From Liolophura sinensis (lineage: Eukaryota > Mollusca > Polyplacophora > Chitonida > Chitonidae), in NCBI RefSeq assembly GCF_032854445.1, contig NC_088303.1, forward strand, positions 29,181,265-29,245,264: DNA of 64,000 nt. The letters run 5' to 3'. The position numbers were made by a program, and so were the translations under genes. Below are positions 48,901 to 61,030 of the stretch, in pieces; position 1 is the first letter of the stretch, and each line of letters opens with the position of its first letter. Below the pieces are notes generated by a model that made no database searches, was not told where the DNA came from, and saw nothing but the letters and a program-made list of their open reading frames with translations.

Positions 48901-49849
48901 ATTTATCTAGGACATATACAAACGTAATGACGGCATAACATGCAAGAGACATGCACTATTGCCATATGACGTCCTTTATTATGACACTGTCAGTCATGTA
49001 TGTTTATACAAGCTGTGGGTTTGGGTCAAAAGTGAAGTGTACTGCGGTACTGGGTATAAAGTACATGGACAATAGGCGCTAGCTATACGTAGTACACTAT
49101 TAAAATCGTAACTTAAATAAATGTTCAAAATGTAACACTTATTTGCGTGTTTTTTTTAATGTAAAGTTACATGATTGCATCTTGTTTTCTTGTCTTATGG
49201 CAGCACTATTGATGTAAATCTGACTACTAGTGCCACAATGAAATTCCCAGTGTGAATGAAAGAAATGTTATGAACAAAGTCTAGCACAATGTTATTATCA
49301 AGAAGCAGGATGTTTTTCTCCAGTGGAAAGAGTGTACATAACAAATATTTTGTAGCAAGAAATAGACTGTATGTTGTGTTATTTGTTTTTTAAATGCGAT
49401 GACAAAACAGTATTTTATTTAGTCCTAGATGCAATTAACATCACAACATTTAATTAAAGTATACTTCTGATTAACTACAAGTCGCTTGGGGGTGTGTAAG
49501 TTGCTGCTATGTAAGCATTTACATGACGATAGCCCCGATTTCCCCGGTGTCTGCTTGCTAACTGTCACACTGTTGAAGCTGGTCTTTGTTTTCCTCAAAA
49601 AAAAAAAAAAAACCTGACTCAAATAACTGAATAAATAATTCATTGAAGAAATAAACGATTTCATAACATAAAGATATTACAAATTCTGTAGGGATTTAAT
49701 GTAGGGAACAAAATGAGTTTGATCACGCTGTTTTCCACACATAATTGGCTAATTGATAATCCATTTTGTAAACAAAAATGTCATTAAATTAATAAATGGT
49801 TTGCCCGCCATTGAACACAAACCATGTTAGGCCGCTACAAAGGCTGTTT

Positions 49850-50098
49850 TGATTTATTTATTTATTTGATTGGTGTTTTACGTCGTACTCAAGAATATTT
49901 CACTTATATGACGGCGGCCAGCATTATGGTGGGTGGAAACCGGGCAGAGCCCGGGGGAAACCTACGACCATCCGCAGGTTGCTGCAAGACCTTCCCAAGT
50001 ACGCCCGGGGAGGAAGGCAGCATGAGCTGGACTTGAACTCACAGCGACCGCATTGGACTCCTTGGTCATTACGCTGCGCTAGCGCTAACCAACTGAGT
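49850..50098 (-). mobile_element. SINE, full length with target duplication
   Basis: All blocks are present, from the (ATTT) tail to the head 'gctagcgctaaccaactgag'. Flanks are caaaggctgttt (49838-49849) and caaaggttgttt (50099-50110), a 12-bp duplication with one mismatch. Confidence 0.95.
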
Positions 50099-50127
50099 CA
50101 AAGGTTGTTTGGTATTAGTTTATTAAG

Positions 50128-50170
50128 TTTTTTTTTATTTGATTGGTGTTTTACACCATATTCAATCGAA
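50128..50170 (-). mobile_element. SINE tail fragment
   Basis: 'atttgattggtgttttacac' and 'catattcaatcg' only. Confidence 0.7.
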
Positions 50171-50235
50171 CTCAAACCATGTTATAACATATCACACCAT
50201 AACATATGATTTGTATTAGTGTATTTAGTTGTTGT

Positions 50236-50282
50236 TTTTTTTTTTTTTTGATTGGTGTTTTACACCATACTCAAGAACATTA
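50236..50282 (-). mobile_element. SINE tail fragment
   Basis: A T run, then 'gattggtgttttacaccata' and 'ctcaagaacat'. Confidence 0.75.
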
Positions 50283-50714
50283 TGTGTTCTGTGTTTTGTC
50301 TCACACACTTGTGTTCAAGACTTCGCAATTCTCATCATTTGAGTTCAGAGTTTATCTTATCTTAGTTACATTATAGATATCGCAATCAAACAAATACTCC
50401 AAAAGAGGGAAAACACCTCTACGAAGCCTACACTGCAACAGCTGGTAAATCTGTAGATAGGAGAGACACTTGACCACGTGAACACTCGCTCACGTTTTAC
50501 GCAGGTGTAAAACTGAGAAGGTGTCTGGATTATACCGTAGGTTCTGCTTAAAACAGATAGTTTACGGGCTCAAAACCAGGGAACTTTTGCCGAAAATCAC
50601 TTCAAAAAAATAATTTTGATAAGGCAATCAATTACGTGATTTATGAAATTTGACTAATCTACATGGATACCCAAAGAAGTAGCAACTTTAGCAATTTTCA
50701 TCTATCTGTTGAAA

Positions 50715-50812
50715 ATATAATACGGTGCCTGTTAGCTTTGGGAGTGGAGGTAATCGGAGTGCCTGTGGTAAACCATGAACTTTGGGCTATAGTTACTGAC
50801 GAAGTTTTCCAC
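50715..50812 (-). mobile_element. SINE variant fragment
   Basis: 'gggagtggaggtaatcggag', 'tgcctgtggtaaaccatgaa' and 'gttttccacg' match the variant subfamily at 37.1 kb. Confidence 0.6.
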
Positions 50813-50817
50813 GTTTG

Positions 50818-50965
50818 AATTATTTATTTATTTTATTTGATTGGTGTTTTACGCCGTACTCAAGAATATTTCACTTATACGACGGCGGCCAACCAGAAAA
50901 CCGGACAGAGTCCGGGGGAAACCGACGACCATCCGCAGGAAGCTGGCAGACCTTCCCACGTACTC
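50818..50965 (-). mobile_element. SINE 3' part, inserted next to a variant fragment
   Basis: 'tgattggtgttttacgccgt', 'cacttatacgacggcggcca' and 'ccatccgcaggaagctggca' are well preserved, with a short deletion. 'ttccacgtttgaa' before it and 'ctccacgtttgag' after it look like an imperfect target duplication. Confidence 0.85.
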
Positions 50966-51069
50966 CACGTTTGAGATACACATATGTACATTATATCGGT
51001 AGTGGTCAGGTGGTCTTTAACAAGCGTGGTTGAAAACGGCCACACGAAGATCTTCTATCACTTAGGCGT

Positions 51070-52030
51070 CATCAAAGTAAGCGGTGAGAGCGGGGGAATA
51101 AAAAATTCCTTGTCCAAAGGCTGGGACTGAACCGACACCTCAAATGTCCTGGCGAATCAAACGTCCAGAATCCATGCACTAAGCATTATCGTTTATAGGG
51201 TTTAATACATCATTTGAGGACGTGCAAAAATTTCCATTGTTGTTGTACACCGAATGTATATATAGTACTAAATAAACTATGAAACACACAGCGGTCAGAG
51301 TTCAGTGGAAAATTTTCCCGATCCTGCAGATTAAAGTGGGCTTGTTTTGTGCACGAAGACACAATATCGATCACGCACACGTTGTAGACTATACTGACTT
51401 CAGCTGAAAGTTGCCAAAGTAGATTTCTGCATTTAATAGGTAGAGTTTTCCCATGAGTCGCACATTACACTGATAGGACTGTGACATTCACCCATTTATG
51501 TCTGCCAGGTTTATCCCAGTTTCTGGCACTTCTGTTGAACCCTCAACTGCATATGTATGTAAAGTTCAAGTGCAATCGTACTCCTCTTCTGTAGGTCACT
51601 GTGCCCAGCTGAGTTGAATATCTCAAAGGCCTAAGGCAATTGGCGTCACAGTAACCCGTCAGTCACTTAAAGGCATTACAGTCTAGGACAAGGTCAGAGG
51701 TGATCATCGTTTTTTGGTCACGACCTTTAGGTAAGTAATTTTATTAAAGCCCGACTTTGGGCTTTACTCTAACAGTTAACTGTGAAAGCGCATGCATTTA
51801 AGCGCCATTACGTACAGCTATTCGTATATTCCAATCGTCAATCATATTGAACGTTCCAAATTAAAATAACCCGAAAATTAATTTTCAGAACATCTTTCAC
51901 CATGAACTACCAAAGAACTGGGAAAGTATATAAAGAAATGATGATCAAGCCATGTAAAGAGAAGCAGCCAACAGTTTCAATAAGTAAGTTTCTTTGAACT
52001 AATTTGCCGCTTATATTCAGCTCTGTGTAA
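51070..52030. other. No feature seen
   Basis: Low-complexity-free, AT-rich sequence with no gene or repeat I can support. Confidence 0.5.
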
Positions 52031-52040
52031 CACTAGACGT

Positions 52041-52275
52041 GTTCACTATCAAAATTGCCTTTTGTTAGTGACACATAATGCAACCACAACCTCCACACAT
52101 TGATATCTTTGACTTCTACATGTTATTGTGAGAAAAATGCAGGTAGAGTACTTTGTTCTAATTCATAATGTTATTACCTACTATGCTTGGGTTTCGATAT
52201 CAAGAACTCATTGCCTCGGAGGACGTCATAATTATTCACAAACCAGTGGCATGCTGGATACTGGGCGGAGTACAG
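52041..52275 (+). repeat. Dispersed repeat pair, copy 2
   Basis: See 41621-41825. This copy has 'ggacgtcataattattcaca' and 'aaccagtggcatgctggata' in the same order, with an extra stretch around 52180-52220. Confidence 0.7.
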
Positions 52276-52967
52276 TATATTTTGACGGAGAGCAAGTTTT
52301 AGATTTGGATCTTCTGAAATTCTCAGTCATATAAAAACAATGTAACCCATTGGTGGAGACAGTAGACTGTCACTGCGTGCACTTTGTTCAAACCTCATGT
52401 TGGTACAGCTATTGTAAAACTAAATTACCATGCCATTTGTTTATAATTAGTCGTGACGTCACCTGACCGAGGCAATGAGTTCTTGGTGCATAGTCCTTAT
52501 GAAGTTTAACATTATAAATTTGAAAAAGTTGCATTTTCGTTGCAATAATATGGGCACCCTACATCTCGATATGACGAATTCATGCAAAGAACCCAGTACC
52601 CATGAGCACTCCGTTCATATTTTTTGCGCGAGCATTATACTCAATGTACAATTTAAGAAACTTAATGAAAGTGGGGACGTTTTATGAAATATCTTCAACA
52701 TACGAATAGATTTCAGAGGGAAACATTCACCATGAGAGCATCCTCAGTGTCCAAGAGCTGTTCAATCCGGCGGGGTGGGGGGGTGGGGGGAGCGAGCGGG
52801 GGTTAATGTAACAGTTGTAACTATTATATTAGTCCTAGGTCCGAGACAACGTGATCAGATCACATGGACAAAGAAGTGCGGTCAGTATGATCCCAACAGG
52901 TTACCATATGCCACCATAGTTTTACAAACACAGACGTCCAGCCTACCATTGCCTCCTCCAAGGAAGG

Positions 52968-53104
52968 TTATGTTTTTTGGCTGATGTTTATTTGCCAGTC
53001 TGTTGGATATCTTTTACGGTTTCCTTCACCCATAAAGCTGACCTCCCTCATGTAAGTGAAAGTTCTTGAGCACGGAGTGGAACACCAATCAAATAAGTAG
53101 GTAA
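52968..53104 (+). mobile_element. SINE 3' fragment
   Basis: 'ggtttccttcacccataaag', 'gtaagtgaaagttcttgagc' and the tail 'ccaatcaaataagtaggtaa'. Confidence 0.75.
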
Positions 53105-53683
53105 ATGTTTTTCCATATATCGGACAATACACATCGATAAATCGAGGGAAACAGAGACTATTGAATATAAGCAGTAAACTGAAGGTTGATTTTGAGTTAT
53201 TTTGGTATATTTGGCCGTTGTATTCTGTGCATCCCGCAAATAATCTGAAGAAAAACTAGTGTGACGATGGTACTTAATATATGTATAGTACTCTAGTGTA
53301 AGTCTGTCGTTGTCCAGATAATGTTAAATCTTCAAGTCAGGGAAAAGTAAAATGGCTTACGCATTAGAATTTTTGTGAAATGTCTACACGCACTCACTCG
53401 CTCTACTGACCTGTACCATGGAACAGAGATGACGAGAGAAACCTCTGTTCACGCGAGAGATCACGTGAACTTCATACCTGTCAAAAGCTAAGGTCCTTTG
53501 AACTTTGATCTTCCAGAAATTGAGCAAACTGATACCATGATTTGTGTGACGGTTAGCCAGGTTAAATCACGCTGGATATCATACTCTATATAAACATGTC
53601 TGTTTGACGAGATGACACCTGGTGACAGTTTCTGGAACAGGTGCCAGTTTTTCATGCAAATTAGTAATATTACAAAGTTTTAA

Positions 53684-53810
53684 CGTATTTATTTAGTTGG
53701 TGTTTAAAGCGGTACTCAGGAATAATTCACTGCGGCAACAGCGGCCAGCATTGTGGTGGAATGAAAGCAGGCAGAGTGGAAAGGAAACCCAGGATCATCC
53801 GCTGTCCAAC
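53684..53810 (-). mobile_element. Diverged SINE fragment
   Basis: 'tatttatttagttggtgttt', 'agcggccagcattgtggtgg' and 'atcatccgctgtccaac'. Confidence 0.75.
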
Positions 53811-53989
53811 TTTCAGCCTCGTGATTCTGTCCACAGACAACAATATTTTAATTTCAGATACAACTCATACAACCATTCATTTTTGTCTGCATTAAATTCA
53901 TTTTACCTCTCGTTTCGTTTTTGTCTAGTTCTCTGTGCCATTCATTTTATTTGCAACTACCCATTATACAATCAGCTTCGTCTATATTC

Positions 53990-54245
53990 ATTTATTTATT
54001 TATTTATTTGATTGGTGCTTTACGCCGTACTCAATAAGATTTCACTTATACGACGGCAGCCAGCATTATGATGAGAGGAAACCAGGCAAAGCTCAGGGCA
54101 AATCCACCACCATCTGCAGGTTGCTGACAGACCTTCTCAAGTACGGCCGGAGAGGAAGCCAGCATGAGCTGAACTCAAAGATGAGACTCACAGCGACCGC
54201 ACTGGTGAGAGGCTCCTGTGTCATTGCGCCGCTCTGGGTGTGCTA
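53990..54245 (-). mobile_element. SINE, near full length
   Basis: The tail (ATTT)n, 'gattggtgctttacgccgta', 'ccatctgcaggttgctgaca' and 'cacagcgaccgcactggtga' are all present. A small insertion ('aaagatgagact') lies in the head. Confidence 0.9.
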
Positions 54246-55299
54246 CTCCCCTCGACCACGGATGCCTTGGTTTATCAATAACAACTTGGTTTACCATTCG
54301 TTTTACCTGCATTAGCTCTCATTGCCATTTGTTTTCATGTGTAATAACTCAAATGCAACAGTTCGGTGTATTGTTTTGGTCTTGCACACGAAAGCCTGGA
54401 CGCGTGTTCGAGCTTGGGAAAGTTTGAAAACATTTGCACACGTTTACGCTTCAGTCCCGTTTTGTTTTGCACACCACATCTGTTTAGTAAGCGCATGCTA
54501 CTGGAAACCTTAGCACAAACCGTGTTTACACGTTTTCGACTAACACGCAGGTTTTCTAATAGCGCAAATTTCATATGTAATTAAATTGCTGTTTATTGAA
54601 ACGGTTAGCCTATAAATTACAAAATAAAAGATCCCAAAATTCAGCCCAACGTTACTTTTAATAACATAATTAAAACTGTACACAGCTCTATTTGTGCCAG
54701 TCGAATTTTCAGTGAAAATAAACATGAAAAATATAACCTGTTTTAACTCCTGAAGAGAAAAGGCAGCATCTCTGACTTATTATAAAATCATTCGAAACTT
54801 ACTGGGACATAAGATATGACACGAACATTGTCGCTTATTGGAAAATGAAAAGGGGGAGTACATAATCACCGACGGCTTATTCAATGGCTTACAAATGCTG
54901 TACCGGTAGGTACTTCAGTTTTTTGTTGGTCCTATAAGGATGTCATGGTACCTTGCCCGCGCCACGGTGTCATACAACATCCGTTTAGAGCCTCGTGCGA
55001 TTCTGTCCACAGTTCTATCATATTTCAGTATTAATATCAATACATCATCTCAGATTGCAACCTTCAGCTTCAGAATCTTTCCAAGTCTACAACCGTCTCT
55101 GCAAAGCCAGTTTGGACTGGAAATAAAAGGCCAGACTGTAACGTGAAACCATGATTATCCTTCATTCATTCATGCTGGCTTTGTGAATTTTACTGACTGG
55201 GCCATAAGAGCATCCATGTATTAAAACTGTTATCTTATTATCCATTAACACTAAGGGATACTCCGCAGGCCCTTTGGTTTAAAGTTTTGTTCTCTCAGA

Positions 55300-55480
55300 T
55301 CGCCACTGCATTAGAAGGTCGCAGGCTCCAGTCAAGCTCTCGCTGTTACCGCCACTGTTTTCATAAGTGAGGAGGTTTGTCAGTTAGTTGCGATGGTTTG
55401 TGGTTTTCTCCGGGCGCTCCGAATTTCTCCACAAATGCATATTTTTAACTGTAATCGTATGAGTTAAAAGTGTTAGATGC
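55300..55480 (+). mobile_element. Possible SINE variant
   Basis: 'aggaggtttgtcagttagtt', 'gtggttttctccgggcgctc' and 'taatcgtatgagttaaaagt' are weakly SINE-like. There is no clear tail. Confidence 0.35.
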
Positions 55481-56677
55481 GGTGATACATGTACACAAAC
55501 CACATCAATCGTGTTGTCCTACTTCAGAGAAGCTCATGTGGCATGTGGTGTATAAGTTATCTCCCTTTGAAAAGTTTTCCAGCTCTCGTGAGTTGTCAAA
55601 ATGAAACGTCATTCTTGGCTCGAGTAACTTGAAAGTGGGGAACTGTCACTGACTGACCATGTAACTATTATTTTCACTTAAAGTAAAGCTGCTTTATTTA
55701 GATTTTATTGATGCACAAATTGCCGTTAAATGCTTGGATTTTGTGGTGGGAATTATTATGTGATTTTTTATTTTAACGTTTGTAATGTTTATTTATGCAC
55801 CAAAAAGGGCTATTCCAACAATTAAGTACAGTTTTTAGTATGAATAAATTGTTGGTAACGTCCTCCAAACCTAAACTGATCCAAAAAGCCCACAATACAA
55901 TTCAAACATTAGACTTCATTTTATATGTTCTGAAAATGTAAAAATATAAATAAACGTCGTTTTAGCTTTGCACTGACGCTAGTTTACTTGTGGGAATTGA
56001 TTTAGCCTTAAAAAAGGGCTCTGCCATCTGAGAGATAACAATGTCTTGGATGTCCTGGGAACGACCTTTACTTGCCTACGCCCTGAAAACTTTTTATTCG
56101 ATGGAGGATTCTTGGACTTTCTTCTCCGAACTGAAACAATCAGGTTTCTAATTTGTATTCTTATTTGTCATCGTCGAAGCCATGTTGATAGGTATACAAG
56201 TGAAAACAACTCAATCCTGAAGAACAAATTCCTCGTAGCTTCCGAAAGGTAAACAGTCAACAAACAGAGTCGCAAGCCATTTAGGAGAGACTGCTTTCAA
56301 CGTAATATTCAAACAACTCCCGCCAATGGGTAACAATAAAATTTCCTTGCTGTAAACCCAATATTAGGGCATAGACCAGGGATTGTTAGTCATTGTCTCT
56401 TTGTCATTTACACTCAAATATTTAATCTGTTGATTATAACAAAGAAGTCTGTTGTCTGAGTAATGCTAGAAAGTATTCTTTTTTGTTATAGCATAATATT
56501 TTGTCATTCTCAACACAATATCCTGTTAGTCTAGTAGAATCTTTATTTTGAATTAATAGAATGTGTGTGTTATATTTAACAGAACAATCTGCTGCAATAA
56601 CAGAATACATTTTAGCATCACTCATACCCCATACTTTCTGTTAAAATTAACAGATTAATTTTTGGAGTGCACGGACA

Positions 56678-56823
56678 TTAGACACTGGAAAATAACAAAC
56701 CCCTGTCTAGTGTCTAGACACTGGAAAATAACAAACCCCTGTCTAGTGTCTAGACACTGGAAAATAACAAACCCCTGTCTAGTGTCTAGACACTGGAAAA
56801 TAACAAACCCCTATCTAGTGTCG
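56678..56823. repeat. 36-bp tandem repeat, 4 units, with palindromic junctions
   Basis: The unit is 'agacactggaaaataacaaa' plus 'cccctgtctagtgtct' at 56681, 56717, 56753 and 56789. Each junction forms the palindrome AGTGTCTAGACACT. Confidence 0.97.
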
Positions 56824-56928
56824 CAATCTTTCCTAAATGAAAAACTAGGATCTGTAATGTGGCAATGTCTAATACTGGAGTCTAATGCTGAAAAGCAACA
56901 CCTTTTCTGAGTGTGGGTGTGTGTCCAG

Positions 56929-57109
56929 GAAGTTTAGATGAATGTAGCGATGTACATGTGGATCATTTGGAGATATTTAAGCTATCTACGACTGTGTGGC
57001 CAGCAAAATACGAAGTCTTTCGTCTCTACTGTAACATCGCATGTAGATATAATCAGGGCGCTCGCTGGGGCTTAAGGCAGAATATTAAAAACAAAATAGC
57101 TGGCACAAT
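56929..57109 (+). CDS. Candidate isolated exon, unknown protein
   Basis: The 181-nt segment lies between an acceptor (GTGTGTGTCCAG) and a strong donor (AAT|GTAAGT). The open frame (phase 1 to phase 2) encodes SLDECSDVHVDHLEIFKLS, then YEVFRLYCNIACRYNQGARW and a basic end. Three Cys suggest a secreted or extracellular protein, but I recognise no domain and found no partner exon within the window. It could also be chance. Confidence 0.3.
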
Positions 57110-57224
57110 GTAAGTACATTGGTTTCTAGCGTTTTTTGTATTTGATGCAGATTGCTTCAGGAAACTCAGAGATGTTTTGTTCAAGGAGCAAACGGTCTAA
57201 ATGAAATAAAGGGATATTGTATAT

Positions 57225-57330
57225 CCAATATACATCCAGGCAACACTGCATTTGTTTTCCGCTTACTATACCGATCGTCATCGTGTAAGTGAAACAGTCT
57301 TGAGGTGTTGCACGGAGTAAATAGGTGTCC
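57225..57330 (+). mobile_element. SINE-like 3' fragment
   Basis: 'gttttccgcttactataccg', 'tcatcgtgtaagtgaaacag' and 'cttgaggtgttgcacgg' match the SINE 3' body weakly. Confidence 0.5.
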
Positions 57331-57791
57331 ATCGCCTGATATTTGATAACCTCCTCACACTTATAGCCGTAGATGAAGCCGCAAGAGCTGGGTTTGAACA
57401 CGCGATCGTACTGGCCAAGGGCAGGGCAGACAATTAATCGTCTTAGCCAGCAAGAGAACCCACCCTTTCCAGTTCACCCTGAAAAGTGCCAAAAGCTTTC
57501 CATTCCGAGGGGCCATGGAACCTCACCATCTGACACATTTCCATAATCTAACGAATTTAACGAATAAAATAGAGAATTTCAGGAAAACTGATTTTTTTAT
57601 TCCAAGTTTATTTTTTTGTCATTTATTGACAGGTATTATTTGATCAGTTGAACATAAAAAGAGATAAACAAGAAATAATATCGTTTAAGTCTCGCCTGTC
57701 TCATAAATTAAATTCTTCAAAATGTAACAAGGTACATGTAAGAAGGTGTCATTAGAATTGCACAGAAGCCACACAGCACATTATAGTCAAA

Positions 57792-58050
57792 TAACGTGGC
57801 TCAGTCGGTTAGCGCGCTAGCGCTGCGTAATGACCCAAAAGACTCTCACCAATGGCTGGTCGCTGTGAGTTCAAGTTCAGCTCATGCTGTCTTCCTCTCC
57901 GGCCGTACGTGGGAAGGTCTGCGGATGGTCGTGGGTTTCTCTCGGGCTCTGCCCGGTTTCCTCCCACCCTAATGCTGGCCGCCGTCATATAAGTGAAATA
58001 TTCTTGAGTACGGCGTAAAATACCAATCAAATAAATTAATAAATAAATCC
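57792..58050 (+). mobile_element. SINE, near full length
   Basis: The head 'acgtggctcagtcggttagc' and B-box-like 'gagttcaagttcagc' are well preserved, as is 'ctggccgccgtcatataagt' with a (AAAT)n tail. A short deletion removes the 'cagcaacc' segment. Confidence 0.92.
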
Positions 58051-58888
58051 AATAACGACAGCCACCGTACCAACATGAAAGACACAATAAATAGTAAAAT
58101 AGTAATCCTTATTTTAGGCCAGTTTACTTTGCTCAAATCAGCGGCCTAACACGCCGCATGAATGTACATGTAATTGTCGTTAATTCAGGAACGAATGAAT
58201 GATAGGAATTTTTTAATCCCACATTCCAGCCATATATCGTGACGACATTCATGGAGGGAAATAGTTTCTAGTTGACAATTCAGGTTCGAAATTAGCCCGT
58301 TACCTGACTGACAAACTACTTTCTGATAAGACACTAAATGGCACTTTATTTTAAGGTTTTCACGAACGAATGCACTTGTTATTAATAAGCCTATCAGTTA
58401 TGTGGTGCGTCATTTGCCCAGTTAAGAATGAATACCGTCGTTCGCCAGATGTGCCCACATCCACGCACTGCACAACATATGTACTTTCCGCTATAGCGTG
58501 CGCACGTGGTCTCCAGTATATACCACGCAATAGCACAACAACACAACACAATCACAACAGCTTATAGCAGTCACCTTCGACTCAAATCTATCAATAATCA
58601 ATTTAGGTCATTCTCTGCTTGTTTACATGTAAGGCTCTATTAATAATACGTCAACCCTGTGTATAGCTGTCAAGGTCATCGACTTGTTGACATGCTCCTT
58701 ACAAACTGCGCAGTTCCGGTTGGTCAGTAACAGGAAATCATAACGAGCCGTGTGAACGACCAGCACTTTAGTATCGACTGTCAACACGTTCACACATATT
58801 CTCCTGGCATAAAGTTTTAAAAGTCACAATTTCGACCAGGACATGTAATTATGATTCTTATACCAGAGTTTGCTGTAAGAGCTTATAT

Positions 58889-58940
58889 TTGTTTTTTTGT
58901 TTGTTTTTTTTTGGGGGGGGGGGGCGGGGTGAGGGGGGGA
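58889..58940. repeat. T-run followed by G-runs
   Basis: 'ttgtttgttttttttt' is followed by a run of about 12 G, then 'cggggtgaggggggg'. It satisfies a loose G-quadruplex pattern on the + strand. Confidence 0.85.
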
Positions 58941-60719
58941 TACGTAGGGAATTTTATGTAAAGGCATTGATTAGCGCAAAGTTTATATCGCGACTTTTCA
59001 AATATGTAACAGTTATTTAACTTTCTTGTCAACCACATCGGATTACTTCAATACAACTGTTTTTGGTGATCTGGGCCTGTTTTACCCAGTAGGCATATAG
59101 TCGAAACACGCACCTGTTGTAACTTCAATGATCATTCAAATATACTTTTACGCAGCCTTGTGACAGCTTTGTAAAACGTTGAAAATTCTTACTTATCCGT
59201 CTTAACACGCCATCTTACTGTCACCAGTCTCACGTGTTAAGAATTGTCCAGAAAATAAGTCGTCATCAACCTATATAGCTAAATAATTGCCGTGGATAAA
59301 TAACGTTGTACACGCTTATCAGGGCCAATGTAGTCGATGATAAACTTTTGATAGCCACAATGGAAAAAACAAGACATTGTGAGCGCGCTATACATACACA
59401 TTTCCAGAAAATCACAACAGTAATAACAGGGGGGAAAAAGATCGAAAAATAGCATAATGCCACAGTGGGCGCCACATTGTTCAACCTTATATATTTATGA
59501 TATTTGTTACATTCTTAATAGTCTAGCTTTCAGAAATACAGATCTTTGTACTCTTTAATTCACCAACCTGTATAAACCCAATGTTTTCGAGTGTGCTACC
59601 CGTAACATGTCAAAGCTGTACGCTACAAACACACATTTCCTTTAACGCTAGCAATACATAGTTACTCGTGAATAATGGAGTTCATAATTAACACAAATTT
59701 ATCGATCGCATCGAAAGCAAGCAAAGCTTTGCTTACCGACACCCTCGGCATTGTCCGGCAAAAGATAAACCAGTGGAACGTTTGGACTGACACCAAAAAG
59801 ATTAAAAACGATAAAGTCTTCACATTAATATTCTGTTTTAATAATGAAGAGTAGGCACATAAGTAACTTTTGTGAAAAAAAAAACAAAAACAAAAAAAAC
59901 ATGATCTTATTCAACGGAGAAACGTAATTTGGAAATGGCGAAATCCCTATTTTGGCGAAATACGGATGCTGTCAGAGTGGAGGCGTCCGTTACATTTGTG
60001 CTTATTGCTACGTTATGATCTTCAGTATTCTCGCATAATGGGGCAATGTGAATTTAGAATCACTTTAAGATCACAGGACATTTGTTCCTGTGGCGTACAG
60101 CTTTAAAACTGTGAGGACATCACATGCGATAGGAACGAATTCCATATTTGTGAATACACCAATTTAGAGCGGTTTATATGGACGCTAAGCTGGGGAAAAA
60201 GCAAATCGATTTCAGAGCTATCTATAAATGTAAGCCGTATGATGTTTTCATCCAGTGGGCTTGATCACACAAAATTTCCTGCCTAAACCAACAGGAGCCA
60301 AAGACCGTGAAAACATATCGTTCTCTGCTCCTACGTTCCAGTGGTTGCGAAAAACCTCTTTGACCCAAGTAGTTCAGAAGTGTATTAGATTAGCCCGGCA
60401 TTAACGTTAGTCCTGACTAAAGTGTCATTTACTTTGTATTAAGATGAGACTGGTATTAAGATTTAAGCCTGTATTAATTTAATACATTTTTGAAAAACTG
60501 GCCCCTGGTTTCCAAGTATGCCTATACAGAAACTGACGTATTAGTGGAAAGAACAAGGTCAATCACTTGGACCGACTTCTAGGCGCGCAATGTTGCCCAT
60601 TGCTTGAGCCGAAACGCTCTACAATGATCTCTAATACATGGGAGATAACTTTGGAAGGGCTGTCGTCATATGGCACGGTAACTTATTTTGTTGACCATAC
60701 AATTTATACATGTACGTAT

Positions 60720-61030
60720 GTATACTTGAGGTTTTACGCCGTACTTAACAATTTTTCAGTTATATGACGACGAGGAGTCATTACGTGTGTGTACATATAC
60801 TGTGTTTTCTTGTAGCAAGGCGTCCATGCCCCCAGACACGACACTCTAACCAATCTCATTATAAAGTCACCGGGCCAACCAGTCCTGTTTCCTTGTCATA
60901 CCTCTGAGCGCCAAGCGAGGCAGTAGCAAGTACCATTTTTAACGTCTTTGGTATGACGCAACCCAGGTTTGATCCCGGGTCTCCTATCTCCGTGGTGGAC
61001 GTTTCTAACCATTTAGGCGACCGAAGAGAT
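60720..61030 (-). mobile_element. SINE-B, near full length
   Basis: On the minus strand it starts with a tRNA-like head ('ggtcgcctaaatggttagaa' A-box-like; 'cccgggatcaaacctgggtt' B-box-like) and ends in 'catataactgaaaaattgtt' and 'aagtacggcgtaaaacctca'. It is the reference copy for the family here and shares its 3' end sequence with the main SINE. Confidence 0.75.

Larger units (their letters stand above)
44330..49840. other. Gene-poor region
   Basis: I see no supportable gene. It contains a ~45-bp triplicate (45030-45160), a duplicated 'tttgtcaggtagata' stretch (45235-45300) and TA microsatellites (45790-45914). The frame at 46419-46883 lacks domain or splice support. Confidence 0.5.
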
